Shown here: positions 47,033-56,336 of the stretch, piece by piece | Numbering within the stretch: the first letter of the stretch is position 1 | How the letters are laid out: every line of letters begins with the position of its first letter | NCBI RefSeq assembly: GCF_030055425.1 | Contig: NZ_JASFYE010000003.1 | Coordinates: 1 to 64,000 of the forward strand | DNA from: Methanothermobacter sp. | Lineage (GTDB): Archaea; Methanobacteriota; Methanobacteria; Methanobacteriales; Methanothermobacteraceae | Direction: 5' to 3' | DNA length: 64,000 nt | Made by a program: the position numbers and the translations under genes | Notes under the pieces: model-generated | Databases searched by the model: none | The model's input: the letters and a program-made list of their open reading frames with translations, nothing else | What the model was told of the DNA's origin: nothing

Positions 47033-47085
47033 CCTTCTACCTCAACATTGATATAAATAGGGTCTTAGCATCCCAAAAAGGTACC

Positions 47086-47570
47086 CTATGTCTTTTTGTT
47101 TTTACTGCTGGTTCTTAGGAGGGTTTTCAGTTGGGGTGTGTTGATCAGGAGGAGTGTTGTCAGTAATATGATGGCAACATACCAGTTTAAGGTGTTTAGC
47201 GTTGGTTGAAGTACCAGTATGATGTAGAGGAGGAGTGCTGTTAGGACCGTCTCAACAAAAATTTTAAGATGCCCTCTATTGTGCTGGTTTGAAGTTCTAT
47301 AACCTAGAGGGAGAGCATGGTAAGCATCAAGAGAAAAACCATGAACTCTGATGCTACATGGACATCAAACACATAGAGGAATGAAATTACCATAAAAACC
47401 GTGAATAGGCCTAAAAACCTCTGAATAAGGAGGAATGGCGGTACTTTAATACCACCACCCACAATGTGCACGATAATAACGCCCTTCTGCAGGTTCAAAG
47501 AGGATATGGGAGCATCCTTTACCAGGATCCCCCTGCAATGTCCCGGCAAACCATGTAATAAACATTCCAC
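47086..47570 (-). pseudogene. Frameshifted small membrane protein gene
   Basis: A GTG at 47570 with GGTGAGGAG upstream opens an 88-codon frame ending in a hydrophobic region (FTVFMVISFLYVFDVHVA, then FMVFLLMLTMLSL) and a stop at 47304. Another frame then continues without a start codon: it reads GYRTSNQHNRGHLKIFVETV, then two hydrophobic segments (LTALLLYIILVLQPT; WYVAIILLTTLLLI), and ends in a basic tail at 47086. The two halves look like one former protein of about 155 residues broken by a single frameshift near 47305. A sequencing slip or programmed shift would look the same. Confidence 0.45.
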
Positions 47571-47636
47571 CAGTTAAACTCCTCACCATGCCATTTTTTA
47601 TTTTTTTGCTTACTGTATTTTAATAATGCTTTTTTC

Positions 47637-48068
47637 TCAATCTTTTGAATCAGTTACTGGCTTGATTATGGTTAACACTGTAAAGGCGATATATGCGGTG
47701 GCGGTTACTGTAAGCGCGACGCATGTGGTGCCCACAACATTTTTGTTGATGGGTGTTTCAGTGAGGATGGCGTTTGTTAAACCTATGAGGTTGAATCCCA
47801 GTGTGAACAGGGCGCTGATCAGCAGTGTCCCGGTAAAGCCATGGTCATAGCATCCACCCGTGTCTATGATAACCTCCTTCAAACCAGTCATGAACAGTAT
47901 AGCAATGACATCTAAAATGAGAATATAGGCTGCTGAATCAACAGGGTCCCCTGAGACAGCATAGAAGAATGGGGCCAGCTCATCCCCCTGCAGCCACCCT
48001 GATAGAACTATAGCTGCAGTTATGGCAAAAACCGCCAGCAGCGTTAATATAAACCTTTTATATTTCAT
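47637..48068 (-). CDS. Small four-helix membrane protein, C39-linked
   Basis: 143 residues with four hydrophobic segments: ILTLLAVFAITAAIVLSG, AAYILILDVIAILFMTGL, FTGTLLISALFTLGFNLIG, and CVALTVTATAYIAFTVLTII. No known family. It begins 38 bases after the stop of the C39-domain gene, with a strong GAGGAGGAAAGC ribosome site, so the two are one operon. Small multi-helix proteins next to peptide precursor genes often act as immunity proteins or export helpers; here that is an inference from position only. A T-rich end signal follows. Confidence 0.7.
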   Translation of the reverse strand: MKYKRFILTLLAVFAITAAIVLSGWLQGDELAPFFYAVSGDPVDSAAYILILDVIAILFMTGLKEVIIDTGGCYDHGFTGTLLISALFTLGFNLIGLTNAILTETPINKNVVGTTCVALTVTATAYIAFTVLTIIKPVTDSKD

Positions 48069-48106
48069 AGCTTTCCTCCTCTTTTAAAAAATAATTGGTT
48101 TGGTGG

Positions 48107-48988
48107 TTAGTATTCTACATAATGTATGCAGTGATCACGCCCCACGTATGCTTTCACCTTCTTGTTTGGCGGATGATAAGCACAATATTTCCAGTATCTT
48201 TGAGGAACATATTTATCTCTGATTGTGATGATTAGATTACCCAGCCCATATAAAGTCACTGGAAGCCACCATAACCGCCCTTTAATCCTCTGCATTTCCT
48301 CGGTGCTTAGGATTTTTCCTGTGTTTATATGGGGCTCTGTTTCTGTTTGGTTTTCTGGGTTTGTCTGGTTTTCTGGTTCTGTTGTGTTTTCAGTTGTTTC
48401 TGTTTGGTTGGTGGTTGTGAGGGTGTAGCCGGTGTAGATTTTCTGGAATTCTTCCAGTGGTATTTCTATGTTTCCCTGTGTGGGGTCTGCGAGTTTAACG
48501 GTGTTGCTGGTGACTTCCCTGATGAGGGTGTAGTGTCCCTCGCCGTCACTCACTGTATAGGCGATCATGTTCCCGCGGAGTTCAGTGATGTTGAGTTTCA
48601 CTCCAATGAGGTTCACGCCTTTGGCCTTTGCTGCTTTGATGAGTCCCTGCATTGTTGTTCCGTCTTCTGTGGTTTCGGCGAGGTCTGCGAGCTCATCTTC
48701 GGTTGTGTTTATTCCGAGGTTCTGGAGTAGTGTGGCGAGTGCTGCCGGCCCGCAGGTGTAGTTCCTGGTCTGCATAACCACTCCTGTGGTGTCGGCTGTG
48801 ATGTTATCGTCTATGGTGAACTCTGCTGGATCCGTGAAGTTCACTTCAGGGTTATCTGCTGTGGATAGTTCCATGGGATCGGTGGGGTTGCTGCTGTTAT
48901 CCTGTGGGGTTTCTGCGGCCGCAGCAGCGTTAAAGGATACTGCGAGTGTGAAGAGGATCAGCAAACCCCAAAGACACAACTTTCTCAT
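48107..48988 (-). CDS. Secreted C39-like peptidase with leader-like motif and C-terminal peptide segment
   Basis: 293 residues. A signal peptide (residues 1-25, WGLLILFTLAVSFNAAAAA) precedes a C39 papain-like domain with all active-site residues visible: Q73 and C79 in VMQTRNYTCGPAALATLL, H152 in GEGHYTLI, and D168 in LADPTQG. A Thr/Asn-rich linker (about 190-220, many N-x-T sites) follows. ILSTEEMQRIKGR (226-238) then matches the double-glycine leader pattern LSxxELxxIxGG except for Arg at the last place. The 55 residues after it have a hydrophobic half (LWWLPVTLYGLG) and a basic half with C269 and C287. Self-cleavage to release that peptide is an inference. Confidence 0.72.
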   Translation of the reverse strand: MRKLCLWGLLILFTLAVSFNAAAAAETPQDNSSNPTDPMELSTADNPEVNFTDPAEFTIDDNITADTTGVVMQTRNYTCGPAALATLLQNLGINTTEDELADLAETTEDGTTMQGLIKAAKAKGVNLIGVKLNITELRGNMIAYTVSDGEGHYTLIREVTSNTVKLADPTQGNIEIPLEEFQKIYTGYTLTTTNQTETTENTTEPENQTNPENQTETEPHINTGKILSTEEMQRIKGRLWWLPVTLYGLGNLIITIRDKYVPQRYWKYCAYHPPNKKVKAYVGRDHCIHYVEY

Positions 48989-49221
48989 CCATCATCACCA
49001 CCATAAATTGATAATAAATCTATAAGAAAAACTCATATATATATTACGGTTCACTTCTAATGTATTATTCACGTTGATGGGAAAGGATTCTTCTGCGGGT
49101 TGCTTTCCTGTCAGCTGGTGATCATCAGGGTTATTGGGCGCATGGTTTGTCTTCGAGAACTCTTTATATCCCTTTTTTGTTATAGCTTTGGGGATACTGT
49201 TAATTGGTGGATATTATTTTT
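48989..49221 (-). promoter_or_regulatory. Promoter region of the C39-like gene
   Basis: A minus-strand TATA box (TAATATATATATGAG, about 49031-49045) lies about 45-55 bases upstream of the C39-like gene, and GGTGGTGATGATGG is its ribosome site. The rest of this gap contains no convincing gene; it is T-rich on the plus strand near 49160-49245. Confidence 0.45.
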
Positions 49222-49611
49222 TCATCCCCTCTTTTTTTGGGTTCTTTTGTGTTTGAGGGGTTCTGGGATGATGTTGATTATTCCGGCTGGGAGAATGGCT
49301 GACCATAGGCTCTCTATTGTGCCTTTGGTTAAACTGATATCCATGAGTGTTGAATAGGTGATACCTGTGATGTTGATGATGGCAAGGGATAGGAGACATG
49401 GTTGCCAGTTCTCCCCCCACCATGCCTTCAGGAGACTTAGGAGGAGCAGATTGAGCAGAATGTAAAACAGGGCTGTGTTCAATCGGTGGTAGATGAGTTG
49501 AAAGAGTCCGCTTGCCGGGATGCCCCCTGAGGATAGGATGAGAAGTAGTGTTGATATGAGAACAATCACCATTCCAGCCATACTTACAAAATAACTCTTC
49601 TCTGACTTCAT
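49222..49611 (-). CDS. Small membrane protein upstream of the C39 operon
   Basis: 129 residues, three to four hydrophobic segments (FVSMAGMVIVLISTLLLILSS, TALFYILLNLLLLSLLKAW, CLLSLAIINITGITYSTLM) and a basic tail ending KHKRTQKKRG. No family recognised. The ATG at 49611 follows GGTGGTTTTA, so it is preferred to the upstream ATGs at 49635, 49626 and 49623. It belongs to the same minus-strand group of small membrane proteins in this accessory stretch. A basic C-terminal tail is common in membrane-protein topology signals but gives no function. Confidence 0.55.
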   Translation of the reverse strand: MKSEKSYFVSMAGMVIVLISTLLLILSSGGIPASGLFQLIYHRLNTALFYILLNLLLLSLLKAWWGENWQPCLLSLAIINITGITYSTLMDISLTKGTIESLWSAILPAGIINIIPEPLKHKRTQKKRG

Positions 49612-49739
49612 TAAAACCACCATCATATTACCCATCGCAATGATACTTGTGAACTAGGTAATTACTTGATAGCTATGAATGGGCTGTAGAATAAATGATT
49701 TTAGGCTTTTATTTAATAAATTCAAAACAAAATAAAATA

Positions 49740-49815
<76 letters not shown>

Positions 49816-49949
49816 TACAGACACTTCTCTATTTAAACTTAACCATTTAAATATTTTCTCATAAGCCGTACACCACCACAGATTTATAGAGGGTACCCGT
49901 TAGATATACATAAACTTTCAGGAATCTTAATGGGCCAGTGGCGATTGAA

Positions 49950-50789
49950 ATGCTTGCAAAGAGGATAATACCATGTCTTGACTGCGACCTCCAGGTTCCG
50001 CATGGGAGGGTCGTGAAGGGCGTTGAATTCAAGAGGATAAGATATGCGGGGGACCCTGTGGAACTTGCAACCCGCTACTACGAGGATGGTGCCGATGAGA
50101 TAGTCTTCCTTGACATAACAGCCTCCCATGAGAGAAGGGAGACCATGACCCATGTGATAGAGGCAACCACCGAGAACGTCTTCGTGCCCATATGTGTGGG
50201 CGGAGGCGTAAGGAAACCAGAAGACTACGTTAAGATGCTGAAGGCCGGCGCAGATAAGTGCTCAACAAACACGGCGGCAATAAAAAACCCTGAACTCATC
50301 AGTGAGGCATCAAAACTCGTGGGGTCCCAGGCATGTGTCGTGGCAATAGATGCCAAGAAGAGATACATTGAAAACCCCCGGGAATCCGATGAGAGATTCA
50401 TAATAGAAGTTGACGACGGCTACTGCTGGTACGAGTGCAGCATATACGGTGGAAGGGAATTCACAGGGATAGACGCCATAAACTGGGCAATGGAGTGCCA
50501 GGACAGGGGGGCAGGGGAGATACTCCTCACATCCATGGACCGCGACGGCACAAAGGAGGGCTATGACATTCCACTCACAAGAACCATGAGCGAAAACCTG
50601 GACATACCTGTCATAGCATCAGGGGGGGTGGGAAACCCCCAGCACATATACGAGGCCTTCACAGATGGAAAGGCAGACGCGGCCCTCGCTGCAAGTATAT
50701 TCCACTTCAACGAGTATCCGGTCCCCGCTGTGAAGGAGTACCTTCATTCAAGGGGTATCCCGGTCAGGCTACAGGAAAAACGGGGTTAA
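49950..50789 (+). CDS. hisF: Imidazole glycerol phosphate synthase subunit HisF
   Basis: 279-residue (beta/alpha)8 cyclase of histidine synthesis, working with HisH. The ATG at 49950 gives the classical start [13 protein letters not shown], with GGCGATT upstream; a GTG at 49938 is the longer choice. Key motifs include [24 protein letters not shown] and [14 protein letters not shown] with the [16 protein letters not shown] loop. Compared with typical HisF of about 250 residues, the region around 140-165 holds extra sequence, an archaeal feature. The DNA glycosylase gene follows after 7 bases. Confidence 0.95.
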   Translation: MLAKRIIPCLDCDLQVPHGRVVKGVEFKRIRYAGDPVELATRYYEDGADEIVFLDITASHERRETMTHVIEATTENVFVPICVGGGVRKPEDYVKMLKAGADKCSTNTAAIKNPELISEASKLVGSQACVVAIDAKKRYIENPRESDERFIIEVDDGYCWYECSIYGGREFTGIDAINWAMECQDRGAGEILLTSMDRDGTKEGYDIPLTRTMSENLDIPVIASGGVGNPQHIYEAFTDGKADAALAASIFHFNEYPVPAVKEYLHSRGIPVRLQEKRG

Positions 50790-50796
50790 ACTATAC

Positions 50797-51729
50797 ATGG
50801 ATATACCTGTAAGGGAATTCGACCTTGAACTGACCCAGGAGAGTGGCCAGACATCCCAGCCACCATGGAGAAGGACTGACGGCGCCTTCAGGGAGCTCCT
50901 CATAATCGGGGGAGTGCCATGCCCTGTGGAGGTGAGGGTTGAGGATGAAGTCCTCAGGGTGAACCCCTACATTGATGTCCCCAGAAAACCTTTAAAGAAG
51001 AAGATAGAGTACATATTCGACCTTAAATTTGAAATTGAAGATTTATACAGTTTTCTTGAGGATAAGGGGCTATCAGACACCATTCAATCATCAGGGGGCC
51101 TGAGGCTATTCCTTGCAAAGGATCCATTTGAGTGCATAATCTCATCCATAGCCTCCGCCAACTGCTCCATTAAGAGATGGACAAGGGCAGTGGCTGATAT
51201 CAAAAGGGGTTGGGGTGACTGCCACGAATTCCTGGGGGAGAGGTTCTACACCTTCCCATCTCCTGCCACCCTTGCAGGGGTTGAGGAGGAATCACTTGAG
51301 GACCTTCAGAGGCGCGAGGATAAACTACCCGATGATTTCAGGTTCACTGACCTCAGGTCATGTGGGGTGGGCTACAGGGCCCCCTACATAAGGGAGACCT
51401 CAAGGATACTCTCTGAGGAACTTGATATCAGCAAAATCCACAGGATGGACTACCAGGATGCCAGGGAGGTCCTCCTTGAACTGCCAGGGGTCGGACCGAA
51501 GGTGGCTGACTGCATACTCCTCTATGGGTTCAGGAAGACCGAGGCCTTCCCTGTCGATGTATGGGTGAGGAGGATAATGAACCACCTGTACCCTGATAGA
51601 AACTTCAGTGCCAGGGATATTTCTGAATTTGCAGCCCGAGAGTACGGTGAAATGGCTGGTTACGTCCAGCTCTACCTCTTCAACCATGCAAGGAGGTCAG
51701 GGCTACTTGAAAAACTCAGAGGCCAATGA
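50797..51729 (+). CDS. ogg: 8-oxoguanine DNA glycosylase/AP lyase (OGG-type)
   Basis: 310-residue HhH-GPD family repair enzyme that removes oxidised guanine. The helix-hairpin-helix LPGVGPKVADCILLYGF contains the catalytic lysine (KVADC), and the conserved aspartate follows in FPVDVWVRRIM. An N-terminal OGG-like domain of about 100 residues precedes it, and RCSCGVGYR-type sequence (LRSCGVGYRAPYI) is present. It is 7 bases downstream of hisF and followed by two small genes with overlaps, so all four may be one transcript. Confidence 0.88.
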   Translation: MDIPVREFDLELTQESGQTSQPPWRRTDGAFRELLIIGGVPCPVEVRVEDEVLRVNPYIDVPRKPLKKKIEYIFDLKFEIEDLYSFLEDKGLSDTIQSSGGLRLFLAKDPFECIISSIASANCSIKRWTRAVADIKRGWGDCHEFLGERFYTFPSPATLAGVEEESLEDLQRREDKLPDDFRFTDLRSCGVGYRAPYIRETSRILSEELDISKIHRMDYQDAREVLLELPGVGPKVADCILLYGFRKTEAFPVDVWVRRIMNHLYPDRNFSARDISEFAAREYGEMAGYVQLYLFNHARRSGLLEKLRGQ

Positions 51730-51760
51730 TGAAGGGCAACCTGTGCCCGGGAACTTTAAG

Positions 51761-52264
51761 ATGAAGGATGTTATTGATGAATTCAGGAGGGCCGCAGGGA
51801 AATCTTTCAGGGAACTCAGGAGGGTCCTGGATGAAAAATACTGCTGGAAGTGTCCTCAGAGGTCAACAAGGGACAGGATAGGCTGCAGGGAGGTTGAGGC
51901 ATGGATGCGTCTCAGATCGGCCCTTGAGGAGGAACTCACAGAACAGGTGAAGGGACTCGGGGAGAGCTATCATGAAACTGTACTCTTAAGGATCAGGGAT
52001 AAGACTGAGAAGCCCACCATTAAGATAATCAGGGAGAAGGGGGGATACATAATCATCAGGGATAGCACCTCCGGCCTCAGGATGGGCCATGAGGTAATGG
52101 TTGGATCCAGGATCCTCAGGGTTGAGGGGCTGGATGGTGCCGCTGTCATAACCGATGGGGGAAGGTACCCCCTTTATGAGGTGCGGGGCAGGGTCCTGGA
52201 CAGGGTTCGACCAGGGCACCCACTCTACAGTTATATAAGGTCACTGGAGGGCCAGAATGAATGA
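51761..52264 (+). CDS. Conserved protein of unknown function with N-terminal cysteine motif
   Basis: About 167 residues. The N-terminal half has YCWKCPQRSTRDRIGCREVEAWMRLR, a C-x2-C ... C arrangement within helices. The C-terminal half looks like a small beta-rich domain (MVGSRILRVEGLDGAAVITD ... YEVRGRVLDRV). I do not recognise the family. ATG 51761 is taken; the GTG at 51743 is also possible and neither ribosome site is strong. The frame remains open upstream into the glycosylase gene without a start. It overlaps the next gene by 8 bases. Confidence 0.65.
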   Translation: MKDVIDEFRRAAGKSFRELRRVLDEKYCWKCPQRSTRDRIGCREVEAWMRLRSALEEELTEQVKGLGESYHETVLLRIRDKTEKPTIKIIREKGGYIIIRDSTSGLRMGHEVMVGSRILRVEGLDGAAVITDGGRYPLYEVRGRVLDRVRPGHPLYSYIRSLEGQNE

Positions 52265-52766
52265 TCTGAGGGAAAAACTTGAATCTGTTTCGTCTGTTAA
52301 GGAAGCCTCTGATATTGTCTTTGATGAAATAAAAATGAGAACAGGAAGCAGGTACTGCTATGTTGCCTACGTTGACCCTGAAAATGGTGACAGTGTCGGT
52401 ATAAGGTTCTCCCACCTGACCGATTACTGCAGTTACTATGAGGAACTGGGCGAGGCAAGGTTCAGGCTCCCCAAAAGCGGGAGGTACGGGGGCCTCCTAG
52501 GGTACTCCCTTGATACAGGGGAGTCATTCTTCACCAACAACCCGGCAGGACACCCTGCAGCCCATGGGATACCTGAGGGACACATAAAGGTTTCAAAATT
52601 CCTATCCGTGGCGGTGAAGGATGATGAGGGGATCCTAGGGCAGATAGTGGCAGCGGATCCCCCTGAAAATTACAATGAGGGCCACCTCAGGGTGGCTGAG
52701 GAGATCGCAGAGGTCTACGCAGGGGTCCTTAGAAGGTTCTACCGTGGCGAGATACCCCTCAGATAG
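52257..52766 (+). CDS. GAF-domain protein
   Basis: 169 residues forming essentially one GAF domain: the helical start DLREKLESVSSVKEASDIVF, then GSRYCYVAYVDPENGD and VAVKDDEGILGQIVAADPP, with a final helix. GAF domains bind small molecules or act as redox-sensitive modules; a free-standing one could be a sensor or a methionine sulfoxide reductase-like protein. The cysteine pattern needed for fRMsr is not clear, so I do not propose that activity. GGAGGG precedes the ATG, which overlaps the upstream stop. Confidence 0.75.
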   Translation: MNDLREKLESVSSVKEASDIVFDEIKMRTGSRYCYVAYVDPENGDSVGIRFSHLTDYCSYYEELGEARFRLPKSGRYGGLLGYSLDTGESFFTNNPAGHPAAHGIPEGHIKVSKFLSVAVKDDEGILGQIVAADPPENYNEGHLRVAEEIAEVYAGVLRRFYRGEIPLR

Positions 52767-52789
52767 AATTTCACACCACCGGGAAAACA

Positions 52790-52864
52790 TCACTCGTCGT
52801 AGACCCTGACCGGGATGTCCTCATCCTGATCCTCAATGAAATCGAAGAGGGAATTCTCATTCAT
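52790..52864 (-). CDS. Candidate 24-residue peptide repeating the cyclophilin C-terminus
   Basis: A 24-codon ORF whose ATG overlaps the stop of the cyclophilin gene (ATGAATGA). It is acidic ([12 protein letters not shown]) and ends in VRVYDE, the same six residues that end the cyclophilin. The DNA repeats as well: CGTAGACCCTGACC at 52798-52811 and 52865-52878. It may be a coupled microprotein, or the trace of a gene end that has moved by a frameshift after a short duplication. Confidence 0.35.
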   Translation of the reverse strand: MNENSLFDFIEDQDEDIPVRVYDE

Positions 52865-53282
52865 CGTAGACCCTGACCTTCAGCATACGGTCACCCCTCT
52901 CTATTGATTCAACAACATCCATGCCCTTCACAACCCGCCCGAAGACGGTGTGAACCCCATCAAGGTGAGGCTGGGGGGAGAGTGTTATGAAGAACTGACT
53001 ACCACCGGTGTCCCTCCCTGCATGGGCCATTGAAAGGGCCCCCTTCACGTGTTTATTGGGGTTTATCTCACACTTTATGGTGTAACCTGGACCACCGGTA
53101 CCATCACCCACCGGGCAGCCACCCTGAATCACAAAGTCAGGTATTACCCTGTGGAATGTGAGTCCATCATAGAAGCCGGTATTTGCAAGTTTCTCAAAAT
53201 TGGCAACTGTATTCGGGGCATCCTCAGGGAAGAGGATGAGCTCTATTTCTCCCTTAACGGTTTCAATAACAGCCCTTTTCAT
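52857..53282 (-). CDS. Cyclophilin-type peptidyl-prolyl cis-trans isomerase
   Basis: 141-residue cyclophilin for proline isomerisation during folding. It shows the conserved core: [22 protein letters not shown], then [17 protein letters not shown], then [20 protein letters not shown] and [12 protein letters not shown]. No signal peptide, so cytosolic. It is convergent with the GAF-domain gene. The C-terminus [10 protein letters not shown] is echoed in the short ORF that overlaps its stop. Confidence 0.92.
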   Translation of the reverse strand: MKRAVIETVKGEIELILFPEDAPNTVANFEKLANTGFYDGLTFHRVIPDFVIQGGCPVGDGTGGPGYTIKCEINPNKHVKGALSMAHAGRDTGGSQFFITLSPQPHLDGVHTVFGRVVKGMDVVESIERGDRMLKVRVYDE

Positions 53283-53359
53283 TTAACCACCATAACATAC
53301 ATATTTATTATCCTTTTAGGTTCAAGATTAATATAAGTCCACCACATGTCGGTGATATC

Positions 53360-54535
53360 ATGGATTCAGAGGAAGTAATTGAACTTGAAAAAAAATTTAT
53401 CATGCAGACCTACACGCGGCAGCCCATTGTACTATCACATGGAAAGGGCGCCACTGTATGGGATATTGATGGTAACTCCTACATTGACTGCTTTGCCGGT
53501 GTTGCGGTTAATAGCATTGGACATGCCCACCCCAAGGTTGCCCTTGCAATCTGTCACCAGGCCCAGAGGCTCATCCACTCATCCAACATATACTATACCA
53601 GGGAGCAGGCGGAACTTGCAAAGCTCCTCACAGGGATATCCCCCCATGACAGGGTTTTCTTTGCAAACAGCGGTGCTGAGGCAAATGAGGGGGCCATAAA
53701 ACTTGCAAGAAAGTTCACAGGAAAATCCGAAATAATAGCCGCGGAGAACTCCTTCCATGGAAGGACCCTTGCAACTGTAACCGCCACGGGACAGAAGAAG
53801 TACAGTGAACCATTCAGGCCGCTGCCAGAGGGATTCAAACACGTCCCCTACGGTGACCTGGGGGCAATGGCAGATGCCATAGGAGATGACACAGCAGCCA
53901 TAATACTTGAACCAGTGCAGGGTGAGGGCGGCGTTATCGTCCCCCCTGAGGGCTACCTGAGGGACGTGGGGGAACTTGCAAGGCAGAACGATGTTCTCCT
54001 CATACTCGATGAGGTACAGACAGGTTTTGGAAGGACCGGGGCAATGTTCGCATCGGAGCTATTTGATGTGCGACCTGACATCACCACGGTTGCAAAGGCC
54101 ATGGGTGGAGGATACCCAATAGGTGCAGTACTTGCAGATGAAAGGGTTGCATCGGCATTCAAACCAGGAGACCATGGATCAACATTCGGGGGGAACCCGC
54201 TGGGATGTGCAGCTGCCATAGCAACCATTGAGGTTTTGCTGGATGAGAAGCTCCCTGAGAGGGCAGCCAGGATGGGTTCCTATTTCATGGCAAGGCTCAG
54301 GCAGGTCCTGCAGGGCTGTGATTCTGTGAAGGATATCCGTGGCGTGGGCCTCATGATCGGGATAGAACTTGATGGCGGCTGCAGCAGTGTCGTTGACGAG
54401 GCAAGGAAGATGGGGGTGCTGGTAAACTGTACTGCGGATAACGTGATAAGGATAACGCCTCCACTTGTCATAAAGAAGGAGGAGATAGACGCAGCGGTCT
54501 ATGTCCTTGGACATGTCATCTCCGAGGTTCAGTAA
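53360..54535 (+). CDS. argD: Acetylornithine aminotransferase
   Basis: 391-residue class III PLP aminotransferase, acting in arginine synthesis and often also in lysine synthesis. PLP lysine K246 is in [27 protein letters not shown] and [15 protein letters not shown] are the other class III marks. A GGTGATATC site precedes the ATG. lysA and dapF lie downstream on the same strand (after a minus-strand Nudix gene), consistent with an amino-acid synthesis neighbourhood. Confidence 0.92.
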   Translation: MDSEEVIELEKKFIMQTYTRQPIVLSHGKGATVWDIDGNSYIDCFAGVAVNSIGHAHPKVALAICHQAQRLIHSSNIYYTREQAELAKLLTGISPHDRVFFANSGAEANEGAIKLARKFTGKSEIIAAENSFHGRTLATVTATGQKKYSEPFRPLPEGFKHVPYGDLGAMADAIGDDTAAIILEPVQGEGGVIVPPEGYLRDVGELARQNDVLLILDEVQTGFGRTGAMFASELFDVRPDITTVAKAMGGGYPIGAVLADERVASAFKPGDHGSTFGGNPLGCAAAIATIEVLLDEKLPERAARMGSYFMARLRQVLQGCDSVKDIRGVGLMIGIELDGGCSSVVDEARKMGVLVNCTADNVIRITPPLVIKKEEIDAAVYVLGHVISEVQ

Positions 54536-54552
54536 GTAATGGTAAAGTGGTG

Positions 54553-54960
54553 TCATCGAGGTTTGGTCTGCCCAAAAAGCCATGGATTTTTATTTTTAAA
54601 TTCACGGAGCCAGGGTGAAAAGTCCATTTCACCACCAGTGAACCAGCACCAGTCCTCGTGTTCGCTGCTGATTTTCGGAACGCCCCCTCTAAACTCAGTA
54701 GAGAAGATAATGTTGACCGATACCTTCTCCGGGAAAACCTGCTCAAATGCACCCAGAACATGCACAGGCCTGATTTCAAGGCCTGTCTCCTCATAAACTT
54801 CCCTTAATAATGCCTCATCCAGTGTTTCACCACCATCAGGTTTTCCACCGGGAAGCTCCCAAAGTGAGGGGTTTGTTGCCGAATCACCGGCTCTTTTCAG
54901 AATGAGAACACCATCATCACCCCTTATAAGGGCCCTAACAACCGGTATGAATGGTTTCAT
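54553..54960 (-). CDS. Nudix hydrolase
   Basis: 135-residue MutT-type hydrolase. The Nudix box GGKPDGGETLDEALLREV-YEETGLEI is complete (GX5EX7REUXEEXGU) near residues 39-61. The start MKPFIPVVRALIRGDDG is typical of MutT-like sanitising enzymes for nucleotides or of ADP-ribose hydrolases; substrate cannot be told. The ATG at 54960 with GGGATGTGA upstream is chosen; an in-frame GTG at 54975 is possible. It lies between argD and lysA on the other strand. Confidence 0.9.
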   Translation of the reverse strand: MKPFIPVVRALIRGDDGVLILKRAGDSATNPSLWELPGGKPDGGETLDEALLREVYEETGLEIRPVHVLGAFEQVFPEKVSVNIIFSTEFRGGVPKISSEHEDWCWFTGGEMDFSPWLREFKNKNPWLFGQTKPR

Positions 54961-55044
54961 ATTTTCACATCCCACGAACTTTTATTAGTCAGTTGAATGA
55001 AAGATTTGATTGATTCATTAATTAATCTGGGAGGATCACCGATT

Positions 55045-56331
55045 ATGTTTTCTGATATTGAGGTTAACGATAAGGGACACCTTGTGATTGGAGGCGCCGA
55101 TGCAGTTGAACTGGCAGATGAATACGGCACCCCCCTCTATGTCATCGACGAGATGAGAATAAGGGACAATTACAGGAGGCTCCACAGGGCATTCTCCAGG
55201 AACTATCCAGACTTCCAGGTATTCTACGCATGCAAGGCCAACACCAACCTCGCGGTCATGAGGATACTGGAGGAGGAGGGCAGCGGAATCGATGCTGTGT
55301 CCCCTGGGGAGATCTACACCGCCCTCATGGCAGGCTTTGACCCTGAAAGGATCCTTTACACAGGCAACAATGTGAGGGATGATGAGCTGCAGTTTGCCCT
55401 TGAAGCGGGTGTGAGGATCAATATTGATTCAAGGTCACAGCTTCTGAGGCTGGCGGAGATGGCCCCTGAGGGACTTGAGGTATCATTCAGGGTCAACCCC
55501 CTTGTGGGTGCAGGCCACCATGAGCACTGCATCACCGGCGGGGAGATGAGCAAGTTCGGCATCATGGAAAGCGAGGCCCCGGAGGTTTACAGACTCGCAC
55601 TAGACCTTGGCCTTAAGCCGGTGGGTATACACGCTCATATAGGGTCAGGCATACTTGACCCGGAGCCCTTCATGCTGGCAGTTGAGTCCCTGATGGATAT
55701 CGCGGGAAGGGTTCATGGGGAGACAGGGGTCGAATTTGAATTCATAGACTTCGGCGGAGGTCTGGGTATACCATACACTCCAGATGAGGAGCCACTGGAC
55801 ATTGATGAATTTGCATCAAGGATAACTGGCCTCTTTAAGGATAAATTATCTGATTATGGTCTTGGAAAGCCTGTTATGTGCCTTGAGCCTGGAAGGTACA
55901 TAGTTGGTGATGCATCGTATCTCCTAACACGCGTTAACACAGTAAAGGAGAGCTACAGGAAATTCGCAGGGGTTGACGCGGGCTTCAACACACTGCTGAG
56001 GCCTGCAATGTATGGCTCCTACCACCACATCCTGGTTGCAGACAGGCCCCTTGCCGGGCCCTCAGAAAAGATAGACATAGCAGGGAATGTATGTGAATCA
56101 GGGGACCTCTTTGCCAGGGACAGACCCCTGCCTGAGGTCAATGAGGGCGATCTACTTGCCATCATGAATGCAGGTGCCTACTCCTTCTCAATGGCATCCC
56201 AGTACAACTCCCGCCCAAGACCGGCTGAGGTGCTTGTAAGGGATGGCGAGGCCGAGGTTGTGAGGAGGAGGGAGACATTCGCTGATCTACTGGCAGGGCA
56301 GGTTGTACCTGCAAGGCTTCTTAAGAGGTAG
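55045..56331 (+). CDS. lysA: Diaminopimelate decarboxylase
   Basis: 428-residue fold-III PLP enzyme forming lysine from meso-diaminopimelate. Marks are [13 protein letters not shown] with the PLP lysine, [35 protein letters not shown] and [11 protein letters not shown] with the active cysteine. The ATG at 55045 follows GGGAGGATCACC; the longer frame from 54997 has no ribosome site. dapF follows 5 bases downstream, so the last two lysine steps (epimerase and decarboxylase) are co-expressed. Confidence 0.94.
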   Translation: MFSDIEVNDKGHLVIGGADAVELADEYGTPLYVIDEMRIRDNYRRLHRAFSRNYPDFQVFYACKANTNLAVMRILEEEGSGIDAVSPGEIYTALMAGFDPERILYTGNNVRDDELQFALEAGVRINIDSRSQLLRLAEMAPEGLEVSFRVNPLVGAGHHEHCITGGEMSKFGIMESEAPEVYRLALDLGLKPVGIHAHIGSGILDPEPFMLAVESLMDIAGRVHGETGVEFEFIDFGGGLGIPYTPDEEPLDIDEFASRITGLFKDKLSDYGLGKPVMCLEPGRYIVGDASYLLTRVNTVKESYRKFAGVDAGFNTLLRPAMYGSYHHILVADRPLAGPSEKIDIAGNVCESGDLFARDRPLPEVNEGDLLAIMNAGAYSFSMASQYNSRPRPAEVLVRDGEAEVVRRRETFADLLAGQVVPARLLKR

Positions 56332-56336
56332 ATAGA

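Noticed and set aside
48329-48730. 133-codon plus-strand ORF rich in Cys/Phe/Val
   Set aside because: It is the antisense reading of the C39-like gene; composition is an artefact of the complementary Thr/Asn/Glu codons.
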